Of a DNA stretch of 64,000 bases, positions 12,373-24,389 are shown one piece after another. The notes under the pieces were generated by a model. It saw only the letters and a list, made by a program, of their open reading frames with translations, was not told the DNA's origin and made no database searches. The stretch lies in NCBI GenBank assembly GCA_951394405.1, contig OX596346.1:1426001-1490000 (forward strand), given 5' to 3'. Position 1 is the stretch's first letter; every line of letters starts with the position of its first letter. Origin of the DNA: Coprinellus micaceus. Taxonomy: Eukaryota; Basidiomycota; Agaricomycetes; Agaricales; Psathyrellaceae. Position numbers and translations under genes: made by a program.

Positions 12373-14862
12373 ATGGATCATACTTTAGATGAGGTCAGTG
12401 GAGCGCTTTGGCCTCCAAAACACTCAATGACATCCAATTTCAGACTACGTTTTGTATACCATACTCAGGCGAGGACAGCAGTAAGATTGGTCTTCCCAAC
12501 ACACACTCTATACCTGAAGATAGCAATCAATCCGACGGTGCAAGGCTGAGAGCGTACAAGGAAGCGTGGGACAAGTGTCTAGAGAGGATTCAGGTGCGTT
12601 CGTATGGAGATGGAGGAAGAGCACACCCACTGAGATCTCCTAGGCCACAGTTCAACAGCTTCTAAAGCCACATGTAGAGGATGTAGTGAATCAGGTCCTT
12701 GAGGCTACGACAGTCCCGGGATTGCCCAACCCTGAGCTACCGGTGATCTCGATATCAAGTACGCACCTCCATTCTTGAACGAACGGCGCGCCCTAACTCT
12801 TCATAGATCCCATCTTCGGCGCCTCATTCCTCAACGATGTGTGTGCGCGCCTCGATACGCCCTCCGTCCATCTCTACCCCTCGGACTGTGTGAATATCAC
12901 AAGCGTGATGAGGGCTTTGGTCACAGGTCTTGTCGAGGCCGACGACATGCCAGGTGCGTTCTTGCGCACGCTTCCCTGCGCAAAGCTAGACCGCCGACGA
13001 GCTCAGTGAAATACAGGGCGGCTACCTCTCTTGCGACTTTTGACATCAACTACCTGTCGGCATGGTACAAGCAACTCGAAGATGAGCCTACGCTTCTAGT
13101 TGTCCTGCACAATTTTGAAGAGTTCGACCCGAGTGTGATGCAGGACGTATTCTATATCTGCAGCCAACACCTCCCTCAGCTCCCGCTGTCTTTCATCCTC
13201 TCCTTGTCGACACCCCTACCAACATACCTGCATATGGTCTACCCGCGGGCGACACTATCGCATCTTCGAATTCGAGACGTCGCCATCCCTAATGGTATGT
13301 CCGTCTTGAACGAGGTTCTTTCGCAGGTATGTTAACCATCACACTTTTCACTAATCATGCTCAAATTTCTACCAGACCTTCTTCTCCCCAGACTTCACGC
13401 CAGACATCATCCTTGGCCCCGCCTCTCTCGAATACATCGCCGACTTCTTCTCGCGGCACAACCGGACGCTCGACTCGCTCATCACCAACATCCAGATCGT
13501 GCACATGAAGCATTTCTCCGTCGAGCCCCTCGCATGCCTGGTTTACCCTATCCCTGAACGGCCCTCCACAGCCGTTCTTGAAGCTGCATTTGCTCGGATT
13601 CTCTCATTCGAGCCAAAATTCAATCCGTCACAAGAGGGGGAGTTCACTCCGACTGATATGCTCATTGCGAGAATCTATGACTGCCGTGTTGCGGCGCTGG
13701 AAGTGTACATGAAGCTGAGGGTTGCGTTCGACCTGATGAGACAGGTGCAACTATTTTGTGTTGCAAAGAAGTACAAGGGGATGGGGTGGGATATGGAGGA
13801 CGGCCTCACTCACATATTCGAGCAGTTTCTGACAGGAGGGGCGGCGGTCCACCGTTACGTCAAGGACATGCATCGCGTTGTCAGGTACCCAAGGACTTTC
13901 ACCGATTTGGTTGACGTATCTCACCTTAGTTTTTGCTTCAGGCTTCTGCCAGAAGACCAACTCGAAAGCCTACACGTGGAATTCATGGCATTCTATGAAG
14001 AGCACGTCCTCGACAGCGGGGGTTTGCTGACGTGGGACATATACCTCGACCGACTACAGCATGCTGAACAGGAGGCCCCCTACTTGGGCGAAGGGCTGGA
14101 AGATCCGCAGAACTTGGCTGGGTACCTGGAATTCTTCATAGAGTGCGTGTCGATCGGTCTCGTTTGCCGTCAATTGCCGTCTCTCTTACACTGGCACTGA
14201 CTCATCTCTACAGCGACTGCCTCAGCCGACACATCAAAGACATACCACTATGGGAAATATGGTACACTGGCGACACGCCCTTCCCTTCCGAGCTCATCAA
14301 CCCCTCGATCCGGGCCTCCATCCTCACAGGCCTCCTCCGTCCCCTCGAGTTCACGTCCATTCCCATCCAACCAGAGAACCTGATCAAAGACAACAACAAA
14401 GAGTCTCTATGGAAGCTTCCCGATACGAGCATTCTCTTCCGGCGGTACCTCGACAGCGGGAGGATGATCAACGTGTATGACTGGTTTGAATCGTTCCAGG
14501 CTGTCCTCGATACGCAAAAGGCGGAGTTAGATAAGCAGAAAGTGAGGGGGAGGAAACGGAAGGCTAGTACCAAGGAGAAGGAGAAAGGGACGAAGAAAAG
14601 AGTCTCCGTTTCTCCCAAAAAGCAGAGCGGGAACGGGAAGGGAAAGCAGCGGCAACAGGAAGGAGATGCCGACGATGATGGAATGGACGTCGATGGAGAT
14701 GCAGAGAAAGGGGAGGGGGAGGATGCAGAAGAGAAGTGGAAGTTGGAAGTGCAGGCGAGGTTTGTGAAGGCGTTACATGAGCTCGATTACCTTGGATTTA
14801 TCAAGCATACAAAGCGGAGAGCGGATCATGTGGTTAGGACTGTGTTTGAGGTTAACGAATGA
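12373..14862 (+). CDS. ORC3: Origin recognition complex subunit 3
   Basis: Nuclear replication-initiation factor, part of the six-subunit complex that marks origins and loads MCM. The likely start is the ATG at 12373: MDHTLDE splices over 12394-12441 to TTFCIPYSGEDSS. In order come AYKEAWDKCLERIQ, PIFGASFLNDVCARLDTPSV, TFDINYLSAWYKQLEDEPTL with LVVLHNFEEFDPSVMQDVFY (the AAA+-like Orc3 core around the Walker B position, as expected for a non-hydrolysing subunit), the helical insertion (LSRHIKDIPLWEIWY), and a C-terminal winged helix, FVKALHELDYLGFIKHTKRR. A lysine-rich and acidic linker at about 14530-14740 precedes it. About seven exons; small borders are approximate. Family match and gene end are strong. 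Confidence 0.92.
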
Positions 14863-15826
14863 ACATGGAAGTAGGTGGTGGCTAAGAGGTGGTACATGGG
14901 GGTTTGCTTTGGTGTTTAATGGAATACATTATACACTTTTTTTTTTTTTTTTTTTCGTTTCCGTGGATGGCATTCACAGCTGACGCAATTTGCAAGTGAG
15001 AAGGGGCGATGGGAGTTTCCATACATCCTTGGCTTCAGTATCATATATCAAAGCGTCGGTATAAGCAAAAAATTCCTCGCCGATATTCCTCATTCTTTCC
15101 GGGCATTCGTCTGGTCACCTAACCGAATTCAATTCAGGTTTCTGAACCCCATCACGGTTGGGACCGACGCCGTACTATCCCGCGTACGACGATACACAAA
15201 CGCCTACATACAAGTGTACATCGGTAGCGGCATCCACGTAACTTTCAATAGCTGATCTTAGTTTTTAAGACGCTCGATGACCTGGCATAAGGAGTAAACC
15301 CAATGACATGCTACAAAAGACGAAACAAGGGGAGAGGAACGGAATATTAGACACGGAAGGCCAAAGGAAGGAGGGTCATCGATGGTTTAAGAAGGGAAAC
15401 CACGGGACAGCGTCCAGGAATGTGAAGTGGGCATACATAAAACAAGAGGGGAAGAAGGAAGAGTAAGGCCGGAGGGGACGAGGGGATCGAACAAACGGAA
15501 CTGATCAAAAATGTACATAATCGGAGCGGAAAACGGTTCTCAAGATTCGAGGGGACCAACTCGAAGACACCGTAAAGGTGTCAACGGGTTTGGGCACCCT
15601 CCACGGGAAATCTTACGCTGTGGTGAGCTAAAGCCAAGTCGGCTCGAGACGCCATGTGAGATCACCATGCCTTCGTATGCCTCTCGCATTTCCCGACAAT
15701 TGACAAATTTGTGGACAGGATTGGCAGACTTGGGGACGAGTCAACTCGTGGATGGCATGGGCGGATCGAATGGTTTCTTCATGTTTAGAGGGGGCGGAGC
15801 ATCCAGCAAGCCAGAATCCCGTCACC
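14863..15826. other. Intergenic, convergent 3' ends, with a T19 tract
   Basis: Shared 3' flank of convergent ORC3 and the EST1/SMG7-like gene. A run of 19 T lies at 14937-14955. Small frames here show no family resemblance. Confidence 0.5.
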
Positions 15827-18800
15827 CTAGCCAATCTTACCCCAGAGGGGTGAAGTCATGTAGGACTGCGACGCTGACCGTGCACGGTCGTGCAAGCTCG
15901 AATGCGATGGATACCCGCCAGAGTATCCTTGGTCGATGGGCGCGTCGTAGTACTGGCTCAAGCTGGGCAACGGATGTTGCTGATGCTGGACGAAGGGCTG
16001 AGGGGCAGCGGCCTGGTGCTGCTGGAACTGGGATGCAGGTAGGGCAATGGCTTGGATGGCAGGATCACCGAAAGGCATATTCCCTCCGTCATACTGCTTG
16101 TTGGGAGACAAATGCGGTGTGAGAGAATACGATAAAGAGGATACGCGATGGTGTTGGCTGAGCCCTGCCACTCCATTCTGGAGGGGAGAAAGGGAAGAGG
16201 AGCCTGAGTGCGATGCTTGATGGTGCATATTTCCCGGTATTTGGAAGGGGGAGCTGGCAGCATGCATGGTTTGAGAAGACCATGTTGAAGGGGCCGACAA
16301 GGTTTCTTGAGGTGCGCTGAGGGAGTGAGGGAACGATCGAGGGGACGTCTGAATGCCCAGTTGATTTGACCCGCCTCCGAATTTGAGTTGCTCGTCCCGA
16401 GACGCAGACCAAATCGATGCCTGGTGGGATAGATCGGACCCGAAGAGCAAAGGGGCCACTCTAGGAGACTCCAGAGCGCCAATACTGGCGCCGGGTTTTC
16501 TCCCAACGCTCATGACGTTCTGGAGTAGATCCTGGGCAGTAACTGGATGAGCAACGGGGACCCTGGGACTACCTATCGGCGTCTTCAATGCCTGCTTGGG
16601 CGACAACGACTGATGTGGCAGCGGCGCAGCGCTGTATCCATTGCCTATGGGGTTTCCCGACGACTTGATAGGGGTGATAGGAGACGCTTGAATAAGTGGT
16701 GAGAGTGTGGGAGATGAAGCTTTAGGATTCCAGACAATTTGATCTTCGTCTTCGTCGTCGTCCATTGGCCCAAAGCCAACATGCTTGAAAGCATCGTTCA
16801 CAATATCATCGTCTGTCCGAGAAGTCACTTCTGTCATAGCGTCTTCCTCTTTCGGGGTTGCTGGGGAAACATCGTCCATGGTCTCTTCCATAATGAGGGC
16901 TTTGGGGACTGGAGGCGTAATGGTAGATGAATTGCTCTGAGGCGTGCGTCCATTCTCAGAAGGGCGTGATGGCGATTCAATCACAGACCGCTTCAGCTGG
17001 TAAACCCCATTCTCACACAACAGCGGGGAATCCTAGGAATGGTTAAATTAATTAACGCTCCGAATTCAATCGATGAACGCACCTCCATGGAGGCCAGAGC
17101 TTTGGCGTCGGAGAGAAGGTCAGAGATCCTCATCAACTGCTCCTCGTTAGGGTGCGCTTCAGACGTTCTATCCTTGGCCGACACACCCTCCCCCATCATC
17201 ATCTTCAGCGGCAGGAATCCACGCATATCAATGTCCTCCTCCAAAGGGTGGGATAACGGTATCAAATGCGCTTCCGGGAACGCCTGCGCCAAGGCTGTCG
17301 CAAACTGGGAGTACCGATTCCAGAACCTGATGGTGTGTGTGGAATCGCCGCTGAGCTTCCCCCGGGTTTTCTGAAGCACCTTTCCTCTCCTCGACTTCGC
17401 CTTCTGCTGCTGCGATTTGAACTCAGGATCTTGCATCATATAGTTGAGGTTCGCGCGCAGCCACTTGCTCGCTATCCGAAGCGCGGGAAGGGTGCGTCGG
17501 AAGGTAGCAGTAATCCGCTGAGCCAGACCGCCCTCGATGCCGAGCAGAGGTACATCCTTCAGCTCGTCCTTTCCAACGTCCAACAAAGCCATGTGCATGT
17601 CCAAGAGGTGGTGATATATACGCCACTCAAGGGTGGTGTTCGCCTCAGGAGTCCTTGCGACTTCGCGACGGCTCTGAGCGTTAGTATTGCCATCGCGAAC
17701 CATCCAATGTTTCCACAACCCGCCCTGAGAAACGACGATGATGGTGCAAATGAGGTCCCATGGAAGGTTACGCTCCCCAACCAAGCGTTGGAAATCATCG
17801 GATAGTCGTCGCTCTTGTTCCTTGGCCTCTCTAAAGGGGCATTAGTCATTAAAGGCTTCAAATGAAACGTTGGCCGACCTCTCCATGCTCTTCTGCCAAC
17901 AGGCGTGAAGAACTACGAGCCGATTCTTGAGGATATCCACCTGATTCTGGACAGACACTGGCGGGGAGAATAAGATCTGGTCTCTCTCCTCTCGGGATCG
18001 ATTCCACTGCTGTAACGTCTTGGTAATGTGGGTAACCATGTTGTCTGCGGCAGGTTCATATGGCTGTTTCACGCAGAGCGAGCGATAGTAGTGCATCAGC
18101 GCAAGCAGGGCATCCGGAAGGTAGGTCGCGACTATAGCCAGCTGGTGGGAAGCGTTGCCCTCCAATGGGACGAGGAGGCGTGCTTGTTCGTAACGAAGTT
18201 GCGCACGGTCATAGTTCCTTGCCATAGGTGCGGCTTCAATACCAGGGGCTCCCCTCCGCCTAATCTTTCCCCGTCGCGCAGGTGCCCCTGCCTCCTGACC
18301 GGCCTTTGGGCGTCCCCCAGATTCATTGTACAGTTCTCGGTACCGCGCTATGTCCCCCAAGCAAATGAGGGCCTTGCTCATGGTCGAGAGCTGGTTCCCC
18401 TTCTCCCCAAGGGTGATAGAAGCCCGGTCCTGGGGGAATAGACTGTTCCCATCTGCCGTGGTAGTGTCCGGTAATAGCCCCAGCGCGGTCAGCGCTTGGT
18501 CCGCTTCCGTCAGGCCGAATGCACGATGCATGCGCAGCACCAATTGGATCCAGAACTTCTCCTCCTCAGCCAGGAATTGCCTGAATCTCTGCAAGACCTT
18601 GCGGTACTCGATAGGTCCGTGGCCATGATGCTTCTGGTTCTGCTGCTTGGGACTGTCCGACTGACGAGGGACAACGTTCGCTTGAATGGTACGATCGATG
18701 GCCGTGATGCGGTGCTTGTATGCGGAGATGAGGGCGTAGGAAGTCTGCATCCACAGGGCGGTTTCGACATCCTTCGACTCTTTAGCACTGGGGTATAAGA

Positions 18801-19062
18801 GTAGGAGTACCAAGTGATGTCTTCGGAGACTGCGACCGGTTAGCACCTGAAAGCGGGCTGAGCGATTCCGTGACGAGCAACTCACTTCTTCCTTTGGAAT
18901 TCCACATCCCTATCATAAGGCTCCTTCGATTTCAACAGCTCTTTCAACCTTTGGTGGAAGATTTTCGCCTCTCTAGCAACAATATTGTGATGGTGTCAGT
19001 CAAGGCACGCCTTGGAAAATGCGCGACAAGTACCGGGCGATAATGGTTAGATCTTCAGGCAT
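15827..19062 (-). CDS. EST1/SMG7 family protein (14-3-3-like TPR plus EST1 DNA/RNA-binding domain)
   Basis: Likely acts in nonsense-mediated mRNA decay or telomere maintenance, the two known roles of the family. Start MPEDLTIIAR at 19062, spliced to EAKIFHQRLKELLKSK, then DRDVEFQRKKLRRHHLVLLL. The N-terminal alpha-helical 14-3-3-like domain includes KFWIQLVLRMHRAFGL and LICLGDIARYREL. The EST1 DNA/RNA-binding domain is marked by YDRAQLRYEQARLLVPLEGN, ASHQLAIVATYLPDALLAL and HYYRSLCVKQPYEPAADNM. The C-terminal third (17020-15827) is a Ser/Gln/Pro-rich disordered tail ending SPLWGKIG. Large exons lie at about 18865-17842, 17830-17030 and 17020-15827. No PIN domain is seen, which favours SMG7/Est1 over SMG6. 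Paralogue identity is not resolved. Confidence 0.85.
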
Positions 19063-19982
19063 TGCTTCATGTGGTACGGGTCACAGCCTATCCATTTCTT
19101 CAGTCTCCCACAGCGACGACGACGAAGAGATAGCCTGTGGTGGTGAAGAGCAAAGAATTTATGAGAGAAACCGTCGCAAAAACAACCGGAACTATGACTG
19201 TGGGAATATATTCCCACCCCTGTCCGCGACCCAGCGCGAAGCCAAAATGCGCGATCTTGCGCCAAGGTCGCAGCATAGTACAAATAAATGCTCTATCTAT
19301 GACTGGAATTTTGAGTAAATTTCTGGGTAGCCCAATGTGTTCGATTTAGTCACGATCGCTGCAGTTTTGGGCAATCCTTCGTGCCTAGGCGCTGACGCCC
19401 ACCCCGGATCGCGTTCGTTGCACATTTAAAGATGTTGAATGACTCCACAGGATGTACAGAAGGTTAAATGTGTAAGTTATATCCGCTTTGTAGCTAAAGC
19501 TTCAAGGTTCTCGCCCAACGCCAGTTAAGCGCCCGCCCTTTGATGCGGAGGTTATGTAAGGCAGCCCTGCGCGGTACCACATGCTGCACTGCAGCGATTC
19601 CCAGGTAAAAGCATGTATCGTTACCTGCTCCACTGGTACCGGGTTCCTGGTACACGCCCTTCCGGGTAAGGTGGAAATTCGCTACATGCCTTCGTCGAGT
19701 CTCCTAAACACTTTGCCCAAGAAGCGTTGACGCATGACATATTCGTACAATCTATGGCGGCCTGGTACCTAGTATACAGATGAATGCCCCTCAAGGCCTC
19801 ATAGTCAGAAAGGGTGAAAAGATTCAAACGAATAATAATATGAATGAAAATGATATGATACAAGAAATGCATGATGGCCATCCTTCCTCGGAGCCTCCTC
19901 GAAGCATGAACGTTCTAGACCAGATCAAGCCCCACCTCGTACGCCCTTCCATCCCTCGGAGATTTCTTCGCTCATCCGAGCG
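19063..19982. other. Intergenic, no gene recognised
   Basis: About 0.9 kb between the EST1-like gene start and the small gene at 19983. Nothing was supported. Confidence 0.5.
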
Positions 19983-20396
19983 CTATGAAAGGATGCTGTG
20001 GGCGTCCGCCTTGGACATGTAGCTGACAACGCTTATCCGACGTTTACTCTTCTTGCTTGGAGCGATGGCCTGTAGACTCGACCTAAATCCACGCTTGATA
20101 TCCTGCATCAAGGTCAGAACGCCACCCTCAGCGAAATTGAAGGGTACTCACCTTCGTGAACCGCGATATCCGCTGCCATACGAAGTACTTGTCGTCCTCA
20201 TCGTGTGCCATCATCCGATCGTGCATAAACTGTATCTGCAAAACGTCCTCGGTGCTGTTCATGGGCTGTGAAAGCACAGTCAACACACGAAGCAACTGGA
20301 CGGAGGGAAGCAACAACTTACCGGAAGTTCACTCGTGCGGTCATCCTCCGTCGTCCGTGTGAAGTACGTTGAATGGCTGTAAGGGTACTGGAACAT
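19983..20396 (-). CDS. Small spliced protein of unknown function, 102 residues
   Basis: Three exons join in frame with clean GT-AG borders: 20396-20322 (75 nt), 20265-20152 (114 nt) and 20102-19983 (120 nt with TAG). The product starts MFQYPYSHSTYFTRTTEDD, continues LQIQFMHDRMMAHDEDDKYF, VWQRISRFTKDIKRGFRSSL, and ends SYMSKADAHSILS. It is charged, without signal peptide or membrane segment, and has a basic patch (APSKKSKRRIS). Exon lengths divisible by three, consensus splice sites and no stop in 309 nt support a real gene although each exon is short. I do not recognise a family with a known function. Confidence 0.65.
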
Positions 20397-21528
20397 GATG
20401 GTAGAGCTGCAGGGGAGGCGTGGCAGCGACGGGTATAGCTGCTGCGAGCGTCAAGGTAAGGGCAAACGAACGGACGGGGATGGGCTACGCCGGGCACGCC
20501 TTGAACCCCTCACGCACGTCCAAAAGGCCCCAGCTATATATCCATTCACGGGAATATGCCTAAACGGTGATCAAGCCGAGAACGCACCCAAACGTCGATG
20601 ATTAGATTATGAACGGTCGCAGCCACAGTCATAACCAAAGTTAGGAAGCGAGGGCTCGGAAGCACAGGTACAGAGGACAGAGAAGGGAAAGAGCGATGCA
20701 GCGTTGTTCGTTTCACTGCCATACCGTCCGAAGCGCTGTTCCAGGAAAGGCACTACCCCTAAGGACAAGTAGGGAGGCTCTGGGCGCTGAAATTTGCCCA
20801 AAAACGTGCGGATGAAGGGGCAGCTGTCAAGCAGTGGTAAATGTGGCGACGCTCGGGTCGCGGACTTTGAGAGGAAGAACCAGACCCGCAATCGCCCAAC
20901 TAAAACAGATCCTGGTATGCAACTCTGGTCTAAATCAGCTTAAAGCCAGGTGTACCTTTAAGTGCGACGGAGGCGAGGTAGATACCAATGACGGTCGTCA
21001 CCCCACTAAGGGTCGGGGAAGGCATCACTTTCGCCACGATTCCGTCCCGAACATGCCTACAAATGCAACGATGAGGCTAACCTCCAGCTTCCCTGCCCTT
21101 CAAACTTCCTGCAAGCAGTAGCGCCCATGATCGATCGTACTATTTCAGCTAATGCGCAGCCTCGGGCTTTTGAACTACCGAAGACGCCGAGCACGCCAGA
21201 GGAAAGCACGAGGCGGAAGGACTTACTTGATAAAGGCGCGCTGTATTAGCCCTGGGTTGAATGCATGAAACGTTGCTGCAGTTGTTCAGGCTGTCGATAA
21301 GGATAAATCCCGGAAATTGCGCACCAGTCGGACATGACCAAAAACCTCCAGTGGCAGAGGATATGTGAAGAGTGCGAATGAAGCGCAGAGACCACAGCCT
21401 GGCCAGACTCAGGGATCTAAGCGCTGAGTTGGATACGCCACAATTGAGACGAGTGGTTCATATCCAGCAGCGATGAAGTCGGGAAGAAGAGGTATGTAAG
21501 GAAAACAATCGGGTGGAACATGGCTCGA
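20397..21528. other. Intergenic with a possible small membrane-protein gene on the minus strand
   Basis: About 1.1 kb. Minus-strand segments between about 21300 and 20840 read as hydrophobic pieces flanked by splice-like signals: LEVSLIVAFVGMF (about 21090-21050), TTVIGIYLASVALK (about 21000-20955) and SWAIAGLVLPLKVRDPS ending ATFTTA before a stop near 20837. I could not join them into one frame with a convincing start. A small membrane protein is possible but not established. Confidence 0.25.
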
Positions 21529-24147
21529 TCATCTTCTTCTCAGGAGCTGTAGCGCCAGCTCCTCGTCGTCCTCTAACGTATGGTCCCTCTTTCTCTTTTT
21601 CGCTGGGGGCGACTGTCTTTGTGGCTTGCCTCGTTTTCGTTGGTATTCCTCGAATGTGGCCGCCTCATCCTCCGACTCGGAACCTGACGGGATGTCGAAT
21701 TCAGGTGACTGATACCCGTCATCATCGTCGCCCGATACCCCACCCATCGTCACGGCACCCCCAGGACCCATATCCCCAGACATCATGTTCTCCCTGTCCT
21801 TCCGTTTTCGCTTCTTCTCCTGCTTCTTCGCCCTCGCCTCAGCCTTATCCAGCACATCCGTAACCTCTTTCTTGCTCCTCTCCTCCTCGGCGAACTTCCG
21901 TCCTTCCAGTTGCACACCTTCCAGCCCTCCCTGGCCCTCAATCCACTCCTTCCCGTCTGCAAGCTCATAAAGTTCGTGTGGTTTGCCTTCTTCGTCGAAG
22001 ATGAGCTTCTTGTTCGCCCCGCTCTTCGCGATTTGACGTTTCGTCTTGCTCATCTTGAGCTTGCGTTTCGAAAGTTCGGACGCGTCTTCGGGGTCGATGG
22101 GTGGAATAGAATCGGGAAGGTCGTGGTCTACGCGTTTGAGCGTAATGAAGTCCTCCTCGCCGGGGTCGTTCTCGTTGCCGAAGCCGTCATGGTCGATGAG
22201 TTTCGTGTAATGGGATGAAAGGACGTTCTGGTTCTTGCGCCCGAACATACGGTCGTACTTCGTCCTGACCACGTTGCCCTTGGCATCCTTGACATTATCG
22301 TCTTTGGCCTCCACTTCTTCGTCCTCGCTGTCATCTTGCCCTTCAGATTCACTCCCAACTTCCTCCTCCTCAGAGCTTGCCTCGTCCCCCTTCTCAATAG
22401 CCTGGACTTCTCTTGACGCGTTCTTCTTCTGTTTCGCGAGCTCCCGACTGAAGAATTTGATTTTAGGCGTGCCCGGCAAACCAAGGGACTCGGCGTATCG
22501 GTCAACAGGAAGACCTTCCAACTTGAAGATGGACTTGTCTTTATGTAGGTAGATAGAGCGCAGGTAGGATACGAATGACTATTGGGGGTGTCAAGCGACG
22601 AATATGCGTGACGTAGGCGGCTACTCACACGTTGAGCCAGGTACTTGATCTCGGGGTCCTCAAAACAAAGCTTCTGAAACTGGTTCTCGATGGACTGTGT
22701 CTTGCTCGACCGGATTTTGATCTTGTTGACTTCGATACCTTTCTTCTTGAGAGCGGCAGCCATTCCCTCCTCCTCAGTAGGAAGCAGGAACAGCAAACCC
22801 TTCCCGTGACTCTCGTATCGAGCAGTCCGCCCAACTCTGTGGATGTAAGTTTCCGCGTCTTCAGGCGCGTCAATTTGCAGGACCCAATCTACCCCGGGGA
22901 AGTCCAATCCGCGGGCAGCAATATCTGTTGCGAACAGAACAGCGTGCGACTGAGTGGTGAATTTGGTATACATTTGGAGCCGAGCTTGCTGCTTGAGTTT
23001 CCCGTGCAGATGGATGAGGGGTACGCCAGGATGCATCTTGCAGAACGTCTCGTAGACAAAACGCACTTGCTTGCAACTTGACAAAAATACGATGATTTTG
23101 GATTGCAGATGAGTTTTGATGAAGCTCCATAGAACGTCCAGCTTTTTGTCGAGGTCGGTGACGATGTAGTGTTGCTCGAGGTTGTCGGGAATGAAGGAGT
23201 TGGAAGAGTTTGCATCCTTGACGCCGACGTATACAGGGTCTTTGAGACTCAGTCGGGCAAGGTCGCTGACGGATTCGGTTTGAGTGGCGGAGAAGAGGAG
23301 GGTCTGGCGGGTTTTGGGTAGGTGGGCAAGGAGAGCGGCAAGTGTCCGTTTGAAGCCCATGTCGAGGATACGATCGGCTTCGTCGAGGACTGTAACATTA
23401 TTCAGATATAGAACTTGTCTTTTTGGCCTGGGTACGCGCCTAGCACTTGAAGGTTTCCAGCATCGAACCCAACGGCTTGGTCGAGGTGCTGCAAAAGACG
23501 ACCTGGGGTGGCGACAAGAATGTTCATACGAGATAGCCGTTCGCTCTCGTCCTTCAGGTTCTTTCCTCCAATGACAAGGCCAGCAGAGAACGAGTGGTAT
23601 GGGCCTATTGATCGTAGAACCTCGAAGATTTGTACAGCCTAGAGCAGTATGAGGCGGGTTCCTGAACTGATATCGGGAGAACGCACCAATTCTCGAGTGG
23701 GGGACACGATGAGAGCACCCAAACCATCCATAGGACCCCATTTCTTCCGATAGAGCATTTCCAGCACCGGGATGAGGAACGCCAGCGTTTTACCACTTCC
23801 TGTCCTCGCGGCTCCCAGCACATCCTTTCCTTTCAACGACACAGGCAAACTCTTCGCCTGAATCTCGGTCGTCTTGACGAAAGACGCTTTCTTCAGCCCC
23901 CGTTTCGTAAGTTCAGACATAGGGAGGTCCGAGAATTGCGAAAGGTCACTTGGAGACTCCTGTACACGATCAGCATCCCGCCCACCGTCTCGTTAGGAGC
24001 AACACTCACGAAAGTCAACGCCCTCTTCTCCAGCGCCTGGATCTGCTGTTTCTCCGTCAACCGCTTCATCTTCGCGCCGCTGGGCTTTTTGTGTGTCTTC
24101 CCATTCTTCTTGTTGGGTTTTGGCCTGCTCCCTGAGGCTTCAGACAT
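21529..24147 (-). CDS. DBP4: DEAD-box RNA helicase DBP4 (HCA4/DDX10)
   Basis: Nucleolar ATP-dependent RNA helicase for early 18S rRNA processing and U14 snoRNA release. The ATG at 24147 starts [17 protein letters not shown]. Motifs appear in order: Q-motif region [16 protein letters not shown], Walker [15 protein letters not shown](A), TPGR, DEAD box [12 protein letters not shown] (LLFSATQT), [28 protein letters not shown] and HRVGRTAR. The DBP4-type C-terminus follows ([31 protein letters not shown]), then acidic and KKRKRK-rich stretches. Introns lie near 24000-23950, 23685-23640, 23439-23390 and 22625-22575; the third uses GC-AG ends. The gene is divergent from BTN1, 242 bp apart. The subfamily is assigned on the C-terminal extension as well as the core. 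Confidence 0.93.
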
Positions 24148-24389
24148 GGCGAGGGGATGGGGTATTGTGCTAAGCCACGAGCGCCAAAGTTTTTGGTCGT
24201 TCATCACGATTTGTCATTGCCATCAATCACCTCGTCGCCGCGCTTCACGTTGAGCTCCTGATCACAGTCGCCACTGACGTCGACTCGACGCAATTAGAGC
24301 CTTGGAGTGCTACCAACTCCTCGCATCCTACAGAATGAGCTTTTGTCCTTCCCTGCTCCTCTGAATACTCGCCAACCACGATACCAACG

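Noticed and set aside
14937..14955. T19 run as a Pol III terminator
   Set aside because: No Pol III gene lies upstream; it is in the ORC3 3' flank and is probably a simple repeat.
22128..23741. Unspliced 537-residue frame in the DBP4 region
   Set aside because: Its first and last parts translate introns; only the central part is the helicase. The spliced model restores the standard motifs.
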